DNA from: Ruminococcus sp. JC304
GTDB taxonomy: Bacteria > Bacillota > Clostridia > Lachnospirales > Lachnospiraceae
Length of the DNA stretch: 60,296 bases
Assembly: GCA_000285855.2 (NCBI GenBank)
Contig: HE978651.1
Location: 1,343,354 to 1,403,649 of the forward strand
Direction of reading: 5' to 3'
Positions 53,102 through 60,296 of this stretch are shown here, in pieces. The position numbers and the translations under genes were made by a program. Every line of letters begins with the position of its first letter. Within the stretch, counting starts at the first letter, position 1. Below the pieces are notes generated by a model. The model worked only from the letters and a program-made list of their open reading frames with translations, was not told where the DNA came from and made no database searches.

Positions 53102-54063
53102 TAAATCGTGCAAAAGAACTTCTTGCTGATGGTACAGTTGCAAGAGTTCTGGGATGGAAAGCCGGAGATCTGCCTTATAATCCGGAACCGGCTTACTTTG
53201 AAACAGAAGAATCTCTGAAAGATTTTGTATATAACGGATTTTGCGGTGCAAACCTTAGCAAATATATGATCGAAGCTTCCAAGCTGGAAGGCAAGACACT
53301 GGTTTGTTTAAAACCATGCGATACCTACAGTTTTAACCAGCTGATCAAAGAGCATCGTGTAGACCGTGAGAAAGCTTATATCATTGGTGTTGGATGTAAA
53401 GGAAAACTGGATATTGAGAAGATCCGCAAACAGGGAATCAAAGGTATTGAGAGCATTTCCGGTGCAGAGATCACTGATGAAGCAGAAACACTGACTATTC
53501 AGACTATTTATGGTGAGAAAACCTGTGCATACAAGGATGCCATGCTTGAAAGATGTCATGTATGTAAAGGAAAAGAACATAAGATCTATGATGAGCTGAT
53601 GGGAGAGTCCAAAGAGACAAAAGATGCAGACCGTTTTGCAGAAGTAGAAAAGATCGAGGCAATGAGCCCGGAAGAGAAGTTTGCTTTCTTCCAGAATGAA
53701 TTAAGCAAATGTATCCGCTGCAATGCCTGCCGTAATGTCTGTCCTGCATGCAGCTGCCGTAAATGTGTATTTGACAGCAACAAGTTTGACAGTGCACAGA
53801 AAGCAAATGTGGATTCCTTTGAAGAAAAGATGTTCCACATTATCCGTGCATTCCATGTAGCAGGCAGATGTACAGACTGTGGTGAATGCAGCAGAGTATG
53901 TCCTCAGGGAATCCCCCTTCACCTGTTCAACCGTAAATTTATCAAAGATATTGATACTTTCTATGGAGAATATCAGGCAGGAGAGGACACAACCTCCAAA
54001 GGACCTCTTACAAACTTTACATTTGAAGATGTTGAGCCGAGTATTGTGGCAGAAAGGGGATAA
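53089..54063 (+). CDS. Fe-S protein with FrhB-like N-terminal and dicluster C-terminal domain (Flx-type)
   Basis: A 324-residue protein. The first ~170 residues resemble the coenzyme F420 hydrogenase/dehydrogenase beta-subunit (FrhB) fold (CLKPCDTYSFNQLIKEH, GVGCKGKLD). A cysteine pair HVCKG lies near residue 165, and the C-terminal [4Fe-4S] motifs are CIRCNACRNVCPACSC and CTDCGECSRVCPQG. It overlaps the flxD-like gene by 13 bp. In FlxABCD-HdrABC systems of sulfate reducers two Fe-S proteins connect FlxA to FlxD; I assign this as one of them by position and domain content, not by letter. Confidence 0.85.
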   Translation: MQELINRAKELLADGTVARVLGWKAGDLPYNPEPAYFETEESLKDFVYNGFCGANLSKYMIEASKLEGKTLVCLKPCDTYSFNQLIKEHRVDREKAYIIGVGCKGKLDIEKIRKQGIKGIESISGAEITDEAETLTIQTIYGEKTCAYKDAMLERCHVCKGKEHKIYDELMGESKETKDADRFAEVEKIEAMSPEEKFAFFQNELSKCIRCNACRNVCPACSCRKCVFDSNKFDSAQKANVDSFEEKMFHIIRAFHVAGRCTDCGECSRVCPQGIPLHLFNRKFIKDIDTFYGEYQAGEDTTSKGPLTNFTFEDVEPSIVAERG

Positions 54064-54066
54064 TGT

Positions 54067-55098
54067 ATGTATAAGATAGCAGCAGAAAATCTGCAGGCAT
54101 TATTCCGGAAAATTGCCGCAGATCAGGATTTATATTTACCTGTTAAAGTCAGTGACCAGGTAAACTTCAGAGCATGGAGTCAGGACGCAGAAGTCTGTCT
54201 TGACACCTTAAAAACAGTAAAGTCACCGAAAGATGCCTTCTTCCCACAGAGTGAAAACCTTTATACCTGTAAGAAAGATGAAAAGAATATTTCCATTGAA
54301 CCACAGGCATTACAGGAGAAAAACTTCGTTGTATTCGGTATGAAAGCCTGCGATGTACAGGGTGTAAAAGTTCTGGATAACGTATTTTTAAGTGATCCGG
54401 TAGATACCTTCTATGCAGCAAGAAGAGAGCACGGAACCATCGTTGCACTTGCATGTCATGAACCGGAAGAGAGCTGTTTCTGTAAGGTATTCGGCATTGA
54501 CTGTGCAGATCCTGTTGCAGATGTTGCAACATGGATGATCGACGGAGAGCTTTACTGGAAACCTCTTACAGAGAAGGGCGAAGCTCTTACAAAAGCAGTT
54601 GCAGAACTTCTTGACGATGGGGATGAAGCAAAGGTAGAAGAAGAGAAAACTGCAATCCGCGCCATCGTAGAAAAACTTCCATATTCCAATCTTTCGCTGG
54701 AAGGATGGGGACAGGAAGATTACATGGACCGTTTTAACTCTCCTGTATGGGAAGAGCTTTACAAACCATGTCTGGCATGCGGCACCTGTACATTCGTATG
54801 TCCTACCTGCCAGTGCTATGATATCAAAGACTATGATACAGGACACGGTGTACAGCGTTACCGCTGCTGGGATTCCTGTATGTATTCTGACTTTACCATG
54901 ATGGCACACGGAAATAACCGTAACAGCCAGATGCAGCGTTTCCGTCAGAGATTCATGCATAAGCTTGTTTATTATCCTGTAAACAACAACGGAATGTTCT
55001 CATGTGTAGGCTGCGGCCGCTGCGTTGAGAAATGCCCGTCATCCTTAAATATCGTAAAAGTCATCAAAGCTTTTGAAAATCAGGGAGGTGAAAAATAA
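54067..55098 (+). CDS. 4Fe-4S dicluster protein, AsrA-like (Flx-type)
   Basis: A 343-residue protein similar to anaerobic sulfite reductase subunit A and the Flx iron-sulfur subunit. An N-terminal ~230-residue domain (FGMKACDVQGVKVLDNVF, ALACHEPEESCFCKVFG) is followed by [4Fe-4S] motifs CLACGTCTFVCPTC and CVGCGRCVEKCPSS. Extra cysteines RCWDSCMY lie between. Its stop overlaps the next ATG by one base. The AsrA-AsrB-like pair carries electrons from NAD(P)H in the following protein to the Hdr complex; sulfite reduction itself is unlikely because no siroheme subunit (AsrC) is present. Confidence 0.88.
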   Translation: MYKIAAENLQALFRKIAADQDLYLPVKVSDQVNFRAWSQDAEVCLDTLKTVKSPKDAFFPQSENLYTCKKDEKNISIEPQALQEKNFVVFGMKACDVQGVKVLDNVFLSDPVDTFYAARREHGTIVALACHEPEESCFCKVFGIDCADPVADVATWMIDGELYWKPLTEKGEALTKAVAELLDDGDEAKVEEEKTAIRAIVEKLPYSNLSLEGWGQEDYMDRFNSPVWEELYKPCLACGTCTFVCPTCQCYDIKDYDTGHGVQRYRCWDSCMYSDFTMMAHGNNRNSQMQRFRQRFMHKLVYYPVNNNGMFSCVGCGRCVEKCPSSLNIVKVIKAFENQGGEK

Positions 55099-55952
55099 TG
55101 AGCGAATGTACCTGCCATAAAAACTATACATTGGATACACTGATCCCAAAGGTTGGTGTGATCACAGATATCCGCCAGGAGACACCGGATGTTAAGACCT
55201 TCCGTGTAAATGCTCCTGAAGGCGGAAAGCTTTTTGAACATATGCCCGGACAGTGCGCGATGGTCTGCGCACCAGGCGTCAGTGAAGGTATGTTTTCCAT
55301 TACTTCTTCACCTACAAATAAAGAATATCAGGAATTCAGTATCAAAAAGTGCGGTTCTCTGACGGATTATCTTCACAGCCTTCAGGTTGGAGATGAGATC
55401 ACAGTCCGCGGGCCATACGGAAACCATTTTCCTGTAGAAGATAAATTAAAAGGCAAAAATCTTCTGTTTATCGCAGGTGGTATCGGACTTGCACCACTTC
55501 GTTCTGTGATCAACTATGTACTGGACAATCGTGCTGACTATGGAACAGTAGATATCCTCTATGGTTCCCGTTCTGCAGACGACCTGGTACAGTTAAAAGA
55601 AATCCAGGAAGTCTGGATGAAGGCAGAGGGAGTCAATGTTTATCTGACAATTGACCGCGAACAGGAAGGCTGGGACGGACATGTTGGATTCGTTCCTTCC
55701 TATTTAAAAGAGATTGGATTCGATACAAACAAAACAGCACTTGTCTGCGGACCGCCGATCATGATCAAGTTCGTTCTTGCAGGACTGGAAGAACTGGGCT
55801 TCTCCAGAGAACAGGTTTATACAACTCTGGAGCTTCGTATGAAATGCGGCGTAGGTAAATGCGGCCGCTGCAATATCGGCTCCAAATACGTCTGCAAAGA
55901 CGGTCCGGTATTCCGCTGCGACGAAATCGACGAATTACCTGCAGAATACTGA
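55098..55952 (+). CDS. flxA: FAD/NAD(P)-binding oxidoreductase, AsrB/FlxA-like
   Basis: A 284-residue ferredoxin-NADP reductase-fold protein. The FAD domain is at ~15-110 (MPGQCAMVCAP, FSITSSP). The NAD(P) domain has FIAGGIGLAPLRSV and CGPPIMIKFVL. A C-terminal [2Fe-2S] motif of the DHOD-B type reads RMKCGVGKCGRCNIG. GGAGG precedes the ATG. This is the expected NADH entry point of the Hdr/Flx complex. Immediately after its stop the operon is interrupted by the 55956-56308 element. Confidence 0.9.
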   Translation: MSECTCHKNYTLDTLIPKVGVITDIRQETPDVKTFRVNAPEGGKLFEHMPGQCAMVCAPGVSEGMFSITSSPTNKEYQEFSIKKCGSLTDYLHSLQVGDEITVRGPYGNHFPVEDKLKGKNLLFIAGGIGLAPLRSVINYVLDNRADYGTVDILYGSRSADDLVQLKEIQEVWMKAEGVNVYLTIDREQEGWDGHVGFVPSYLKEIGFDTNKTALVCGPPIMIKFVLAGLEELGFSREQVYTTLELRMKCGVGKCGRCNIGSKYVCKDGPVFRCDEIDELPAEY

Positions 55953-55955
55953 TTA

Positions 55956-56308
55956 GTTGATAAGGGACGCATTCCGGAAATTTATATTCCACGCAGGCAA
56001 AGGAGCAACGGTTCGGTGAACTCCCTCCTGATTTTCCACTCTATATATGGGAATGCAACATTATCGTTACTAGCAGGAGACCTTGCCTGTATACGGCGCC
56101 GCTTGGCCAGCGCACAGCCAGGGGAATTGGGTCTCGACCTAAGTGCCCTTTTAAGGAGTGGTTTTAGCGATGACGAAATCCAGCGCCTACGCAGACTTAG
56201 GCGCGAGGGCTCTCCCGAGCGGCTTAGTCGTAGTTGGCGATTAGTTCGGCAGCGCGTTACGACGGGGCCGTGGGCGAGACCCAATTCCCCTGGCGTCCCC
56301 CCTGATTA
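55956..56308. mobile_element. GC-rich, highly structured inserted element of unknown class
   Basis: CTGATTA at 55949-55955 recurs at 56302-56308, like a 7-bp target duplication. Nested complementary segments are seen. GGGACGC (55964-55970) pairs with GCGTCCC (56293-56299). GCATTCC (55969-55975) pairs with GGAATGC (56050-56056), enclosing GGAAAT/ATTTTCC, CAGG/CCTG and GGAG/CTCC. A perfect 20-bp pair occupies 56117-56136 and 56275-56294. Inside it, GTCGTA pairs with TACGAC (56227-56232/56258-56263). CCTAAGT/ACTTAGG and GCGCCTA/TAGGCGC compete for 56198-56201. GC content is well above its surroundings. It may be a structured RNA, MITE or intron-like element; no transposase is present. Confidence 0.6.
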
Positions 56309-56351
56309 AAAAAGCATACAGACAATGAACAATAAAGAAAGGACCTTCAAC

Positions 56352-57023
56352 ATGGAAAATAAGGTAAACGTATATTTTTTCGGTAAGAAATACAGTGTAC
56401 CTGCAGAACTTACAATTATGACTGCCATGGAATATGCCGGTTATACATTGAAGAGAGGCTGCGGATGCAGACACGGATTCTGCGGAGCCTGTGCAACCAT
56501 CTACAGAATCAAAGGTCAGAACGAACTGAAAACCTGTCTTGCCTGTCAGACAAAGGTAGAAGAAGGAATGTATGTAGCAAGCATCCCATTCTTCCCTACA
56601 GACAAGAGAACCTACAATATAGAAGAACTTCAGCCAAATCAGCAGGTAATGATGGAACTTTATCCGGAAATCTACAGCTGTATCGGATGTAATGCCTGTA
56701 CAAAAGCATGTACTCAGGACTTAAATGTAATGCAGTACATCGCATATGCGCAGAGAGGTGAACTGGAAAAATGCGCAGAAGAATCTTTTGACTGCGTAAG
56801 CTGCGGATGCTGTTCCGTAAGATGCCCGGCCGGCATTTCTCACCCGATGGTAGGTCTTCTGGCAAGACGTCTCACAGGTAAATATATTGCACCTAAGAGC
56901 GAACATCTTGAAAACCGTGTGGAAGAGATCCACGAAGGTAAATTTGATGACCTGATCGAGCAGATCATGCAGAAACCTATCACAGAGATGCAGGAACTTT
57001 ATAACAACAGAGACATTGAGAAA
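56352..57023 (+). CDS. frdB: soluble fumarate reductase/succinate dehydrogenase-type iron-sulfur subunit
   Basis: A 224-residue Fe-S protein. The N-terminal [2Fe-2S] region reads RGCGCRHGFCGAC ... CLAC, a variant of the SdhB/FrdB plant-ferredoxin motif. The C-terminal half has two motifs, CIGCNACTKACTQ and CVSCGCCSVRCPAG. Both have four cysteines, suggesting two [4Fe-4S] clusters rather than the usual [4Fe-4S]+[3Fe-4S]. Start at 56352 (MENKVNV) with AAAGGA upstream; the ATG at 56325 has none. No membrane-anchor gene follows, so electrons probably come from the Hdr/Flx proteins. Confidence 0.85.
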
Positions 57024-57041
57024 TAAGGAGGGCGTAAGAAT

Positions 57042-58655
57042 ATGTATGCACCATATCCAGAAAATATGATGGAATCCATCAAAAAGGTAGAGGCTACAAG
57101 AGCAGAGCGTATGGCCACAGAGCCAAGACGTCTGACAGCAGATGAAAAAGACGCTCTTCTTCAGAAATTCCATCCAGATTATAATCCAGACGCATTTGCA
57201 GAAATTAAAGTCGGACCGAACAAAGGACAGAAAGCTCCTCTGGAACTGGCAGAGATGCTCCATTCAACAAGCCGTCTGATCAACGAAAAAATCGACCTTA
57301 CAAAAATTGATTATGATGTAGACGTACTTGTAATCGGCGGTGGCGGTGCAGGTTCTTCCTGTGCCATTGAAGCACACAATGCAGGTGCAGACGTTATGAT
57401 CGTTACAAAGCTTCGTATCGGTGATGCCAACACAATGATGGCAGAAGGCGGTATCCAGGCAGCAGATAAAGAGAATGATTCTCCTGTACAGCATTATCTG
57501 GACTGCTTCGGCGGCGGACATTTTGCAGCAAAACCGGAACTTGTAAAGAGACTGGTAATGGAAGCTCCGGATGCCATCAAATGGCTCAATGACCTTGGTG
57601 TTGAATTTGATAAAGCAGAAGACGGAACCATGGTTACTACACACGGCGGTGGTACTTCCAGAAAGAGAATGCATGCTGCAAAGGATTATTCCGGTTCTGA
57701 GATCATGCGTACCATCAGAGACGAAGTAATCAACCTTGGTATTCCGGTAGTTGAATTTACTTCAGCTGTTGAACTTCTCAAAGATGAAAAAGGACAGGTT
57801 GCAGGTGCAGTTCTCCTTAATATGGAAACAGGAGATTATTCTGTGGCAAGAGCAAAAACAGTTGTAATCGCAACAGGTGGTGCAGGAAGAATGCATTATC
57901 AGGGATTCCCCACATCCAATCACTACGGTGCAACTGCAGACGGACTTGTACTTGGATACAGAGCAGGTGCTTCCCTTCTTTATCAGGATTCTATCCAGTA
58001 TCATCCAACAGGAGCAATTTATCCTTCCCAGATCATGGGTGCTCTGGTAACAGAGAAGGTTCGTTCCGTTGGTGCACAGCTTGTCAATGCAAACGGAGAA
58101 GCTTATATCCATCCCCTTGAAACCCGTGACGTAAATGCTTCCGGTGTTATCCGCGAGTGTGAAGAAGGCCGCGGCGTAGAAGTTCCTGGCGGACTGAAAG
58201 GTGTATGGCTTGACACTCCGATGATCGAAATCCTTGGTGGTGAGGGAACAATCGAAAAGAGAATCCCGGCTATGTTCCGTATGTACATGAACTATGGTAT
58301 TGATATGAGAAAAGTTCCCATCGTCATTTATCCTACACTGCACTATCAGAACGGTGGTCTTGAGATTGACGGTGACGGATTTACAAAAGAACTTCCCAAC
58401 CTTTTAGTTGCAGGCGAAGCGGCAGGCGGAATCCACGGAAGAAACAGACTGATGGGTAACTCTCTTCTGGATGTGATCGTATTCGGAAGAAATGCAGGTA
58501 AAAAAGCAGCTGCAAAATGCAAAAATGTAGAGCTTGGTAAAATGAATCTGGATCATATCTACAAATATGCAGATGAACTGGACAAAGCAGATTTACATAC
58601 TGACAAAGTATCTCCATTACTGCTTCCAAAATATGCCCGTCACGAGCAGCGCTAA
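57042..58655 (+). CDS. frdA: fumarate reductase-type flavoprotein subunit
   Basis: A 537-residue FrdA/SdhA/L-aspartate oxidase family flavoprotein. A ~95-residue N-terminal extension precedes the FAD motif VLVIGGGGAGSSCA. Catalytic features are conserved: QYHPTG, ETRDVNASGVIREC (the proton-shuttle Arg region), LHYQNGGLEIDGDG (substrate His) and GRNRLMGNSLLD (substrate Arg). It should interconvert fumarate and succinate. AAGGAGG precedes the ATG. An L-aspartate oxidase role is less likely because nadA/nadC are absent and an Fe-S partner is adjacent. Confidence 0.88.
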   Translation: MYAPYPENMMESIKKVEATRAERMATEPRRLTADEKDALLQKFHPDYNPDAFAEIKVGPNKGQKAPLELAEMLHSTSRLINEKIDLTKIDYDVDVLVIGGGGAGSSCAIEAHNAGADVMIVTKLRIGDANTMMAEGGIQAADKENDSPVQHYLDCFGGGHFAAKPELVKRLVMEAPDAIKWLNDLGVEFDKAEDGTMVTTHGGGTSRKRMHAAKDYSGSEIMRTIRDEVINLGIPVVEFTSAVELLKDEKGQVAGAVLLNMETGDYSVARAKTVVIATGGAGRMHYQGFPTSNHYGATADGLVLGYRAGASLLYQDSIQYHPTGAIYPSQIMGALVTEKVRSVGAQLVNANGEAYIHPLETRDVNASGVIRECEEGRGVEVPGGLKGVWLDTPMIEILGGEGTIEKRIPAMFRMYMNYGIDMRKVPIVIYPTLHYQNGGLEIDGDGFTKELPNLLVAGEAAGGIHGRNRLMGNSLLDVIVFGRNAGKKAAAKCKNVELGKMNLDHIYKYADELDKADLHTDKVSPLLLPKYARHEQR

Positions 58656-58656
58656 T

Positions 58657-58801
58657 GTTACTGTTCACTCCGTTCCCAGCAACACGCTTCGCGATGCACA
58701 GAATTTATGCTAATCGCATAAATTCGCGCGGCATGTCTCGGGTTTTCTGTGACCTTCGCTCACAAAAAACACCTCGCGGGATATTACCAGTGAACAGTAA
58801 C
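58657..58801. repeat. 145-bp MITE-like element with 13-bp terminal inverted repeats
   Basis: GTTACTGTTCACT (58657-58669) is exactly complementary to AGTGAACAGTAAC (58789-58801). Inside are a perfect 10-bp hairpin GAATTTATGC/GCATAAATTC (about 58701-58725) and TGTGA/TCACA around CCTTCGC (about 58748-58763). It is rich in CG dinucleotides compared with neighbours. It lies directly after the frdA stop and may end that transcript. Confidence 0.75.
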
Positions 58802-58838
58802 GCGTTAATAAAAAAATTCCGGTATCGGTGACAGGGAA

Positions 58839-58867
58839 TTGCCGTTACCGGAAAGCTTTGATATAAT
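58839..58867 (+). promoter_or_regulatory. promoter of the fumarase genes
   Basis: TTGCCG (58839-58844), 17 bp and TATAAT (58862-58867). Just downstream a palindrome GTCATT-GTTT-AATGAC (about 58881-58896) could be an operator. TTCCGGTA/TACCGGAA (58816-58852) overlaps the -35 box. Confidence 0.6.
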
Positions 58868-58929
58868 AAAAAAGGGAATAGGTCATTGTTTAATGACATA
58901 TCCAGAAATAGAGAAGGGAGCTTACCAGA

Positions 58930-59772
58930 ATGCGTGAAGTAGAAGTAAGCAGACTTACAGATGTCATTGAAAAACTCTGTATCGAAGCAAATGAACATCT
59001 TCCGGAAGATGTAAAATGTGCCATCAAAACATGTCGCGCATGTGAAGATGGAGAGATTGCCAAGGGTGTCCTTGACAACATTATTGAGAATTTTGACATT
59101 GCAGACAGAGAGAATGTGCCGATCTGCCAGGACACAGGAATGGCATGCGTATTCCTTGAAATCGGACAGGATGTACATTTTGTCGGGGGAAATCTTGCAG
59201 ATGCCATCAATGAGGGTGTACGCCGGGGATATGACAAGGGATATTTAAGAAAATCTGTAGTAAAGGATCCTGTTCGCCGTGGAAACACAGGTGACAACAC
59301 ACCGGCTATGATTTATACAGAAATCGTTCCCGGAGATCAGGTAAAGATCACAGTAGGCCCGAAAGGCTTCGGAAGTGAGAACATGAGCCAGATCCGTATG
59401 TTCAAACCATCTGCAGGATTACAGGGAATCAAGGATTTCATTCTTGAAGTAGTAGAGACTGCAGGTCCCAACCCGTGTCCACCAATGGTAGTGGGAGTTG
59501 GTATCGGAGGAACCTTTGACAAATGTGCACTTCTTGCAAAGAAAGCTCTGATGAGACCACTGGATACTCAGAACCCGGATCCGTTCTATGCTGATCTTGA
59601 AAAAGAAATGCTGGAAAAAGTAAACAAGCTTGGAATCGGACCTCAGGGATTTGGCGGAAAGACAACAGCTATTGGCCTGAATATTGAAACAATGCCGACT
59701 CATATTGCAGGTATGCCATGTGCAGTTAACATTAACTGTCATGTAACACGCCATAAATCGGAGGTGATCTGA
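58930..59772 (+). CDS. fumA: fumarate hydratase class I, alpha (N-terminal) subunit
   Basis: A 280-residue alpha subunit of two-part, oxygen-sensitive class I fumarase (TtdA-like). Candidate [4Fe-4S] ligands are in ICQDTGMACVF and the region NPCPPMVVGVGIGGTFDKCA, with a further cysteine pair KTCRACEDGE. It hydrates fumarate to malate reversibly. GAAGGGAG lies upstream of the ATG. The beta subunit starts 1 bp after its stop. L(+)-tartrate dehydratase is an alternative in this family, but the adjacent fumarate reductase favours fumarase. Confidence 0.92.
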   Translation: MREVEVSRLTDVIEKLCIEANEHLPEDVKCAIKTCRACEDGEIAKGVLDNIIENFDIADRENVPICQDTGMACVFLEIGQDVHFVGGNLADAINEGVRRGYDKGYLRKSVVKDPVRRGNTGDNTPAMIYTEIVPGDQVKITVGPKGFGSENMSQIRMFKPSAGLQGIKDFILEVVETAGPNPCPPMVVGVGIGGTFDKCALLAKKALMRPLDTQNPDPFYADLEKEMLEKVNKLGIGPQGFGGKTTAIGLNIETMPTHIAGMPCAVNINCHVTRHKSEVI

Positions 59773-59773
59773 G

Positions 59774-60296
59774 ATGGAAAAAAAGAAAATTACACTTCCA
59801 CTTACTAGAGAGCTGGCAAGAACTCTCCATGCAGGTGATCAGGTATTATTAACAGGTACTATTTATACATCCCGTGATGCAGGACACAAGAGAATGTGTG
59901 AGGCCCTTGCAAAAGGTGAGAAAATTCCATTTGATCCTACAGATGCAACCATCTACTATGTAGGACCAACTCCTGCAAAACCAGGTGCAGTCATCGGTTC
60001 CGCAGGCCCTACAACCAGCGGACGTATGGATGCCTATGCACCCACAATGATGTCTGTGGGAGCAAGAGGAATGATCGGAAAAGGTGCCCGCCTTCCGGAA
60101 GTAGTAGATGCCATGAAGAAATATGATGGTGTATACTTCGGAGCTATCGGCGGTGCAGGTGCGCTTCTTGCAAAATGCATCAAAAAGGCCGAACTGATCG
60201 CATATGAAGATCTGGGAGCAGAAGCACTTCGTAAATTATATGTAGAGGATATGCCTCTTGTAGTCATCATTGACTCAGAAGGTAATAATCTGTACG
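59774..60296 (+). CDS. fumB: fumarate hydratase class I, beta (C-terminal) subunit, truncated by window end
   Basis: The first 174 codons of a class I fumarase beta subunit (start MEKKKITLPLTRELA); the frame remains open at the window edge. Typical segments are DQVLLTGTIYTSRDAGHKRM, GPTPAKPGAVIGSAGPTTSGRMD, MIGKGAR and YFGAIGGAGALLAK. It pairs with the alpha subunit encoded directly upstream; together they supply fumarate from malate for the reductase. Confidence 0.93.
   Translation, partial: MEKKKITLPLTRELARTLHAGDQVLLTGTIYTSRDAGHKRMCEALAKGEKIPFDPTDATIYYVGPTPAKPGAVIGSAGPTTSGRMDAYAPTMMSVGARGMIGKGARLPEVVDAMKKYDGVYFGAIGGAGALLAKCIKKAELIAYEDLGAEALRKLYVEDMPLVVIIDSEGNNLY

Noticed and set aside
54067-55952. 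Anaerobic sulfite reductase (asrAB)
   Set aside because: The pair resembles AsrA and AsrB but no siroheme subunit AsrC is present, and the Hdr/FlxD neighbours fit a Flx-type NADH module.
55956-56308. Group I/II intron, riboswitch or known large ncRNA assignment for the structured element
   Set aside because: I found no GUGYG start, domain V-like hairpin, group I core or known ligand-binding core by eye, so no class is claimed.
56016-56309. 97-codon plus-strand frame in the structured element, GTG start with AAAGGAG 10 bp upstream
   Set aside because: The opposite strand is also open (55982-56284), the frame spans both arms of the 20-bp inverted repeat, and the product (arginine-rich, proline-rich end) matches nothing I know. 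Self-complementarity explains the sequence better, but a real small protein is not fully excluded.

Overview
The window reads as chromosome of a Gram-positive anaerobe of the Clostridia, most probably a gut Lachnospiraceae (Blautia/Dorea-like). This rests on the six-gene Rnf cluster, the core order flavoprotein-cmk-ispH-S1, a sporulation gene (gerW), a zinc-type L28, DUF6465- and DUF2953-type proteins, AGGAGG-type ribosome binding sites and moderately AT-rich DNA. Genus is an inference. No rRNA, tRNA, CRISPR array, transposase or phage gene was seen.

Layout. (1) 1-11972: a quinate/shikimate-type catabolic island. A LysR regulator diverges from a sugar-isomerase-like TIM-barrel enzyme, an old-yellow-enzyme (OYE) flavo-iron-sulfur reductase, a shikimate-dehydrogenase homologue and two transporters. 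A minus-strand set (second OYE reductase, second shikimate-dehydrogenase homologue, type I dehydroquinase) converges on it. (2) 12262-17464: a sodium-pumping decarboxylase operon with two different carboxyltransferase subunits. (3) 17759-21898: flavoprotein, cytidylate kinase, ispH and ribosomal-S1-type protein. (4) 21988-29055: a nuclease-fold gene and a membrane protein, then rnfCDGEAB. (5) 29173-44597: housekeeping genes (udk, ruvAB, zapA, U32 peptidase, ftsW/pbp, NUDIX, gerW, rpmB, yloU/yloV, recG). Here udk carries an internal in-frame deletion and two genes are frameshifted at A-runs. (6) 44827-47902: an orphan microcompartment-like set (two EutS-type shell proteins, EutP-type GTPase) plus a receiver-GGDEF-EAL protein. 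(7) 48193-60296: L-lactate dehydrogenase, then a long redox operon hdrB-hdrC-hdrA-mvhD/flxD-two Fe-S proteins-flxA-like-frdB-frdA, followed by class I fumarase.

How it may work together. HdrABC with FlxABCD-like partners is a known flavin-based electron-bifurcating module. Here it is joined to a soluble fumarate reductase without membrane anchor and to fumarase, suggesting NADH oxidation split between ferredoxin and fumarate. Rnf could recover the ferredoxin electrons as an ion gradient and the decarboxylase operon could add a second sodium pump. The ldh and hdr/frd promoters share one architecture (TTGTTA-17-TATGAT) in which a Rex-like operator covers the -35 box, so both may respond to NADH/NAD+.

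The strangest stretch is 55956-56308. It is a GC-rich, strongly self-complementary element of about 350 bp, flanked by a 7-bp direct repeat and sitting inside the otherwise tightly packed hdr-frd operon. It looks like an inserted structured-RNA or MITE-like element that I cannot assign to a known class.
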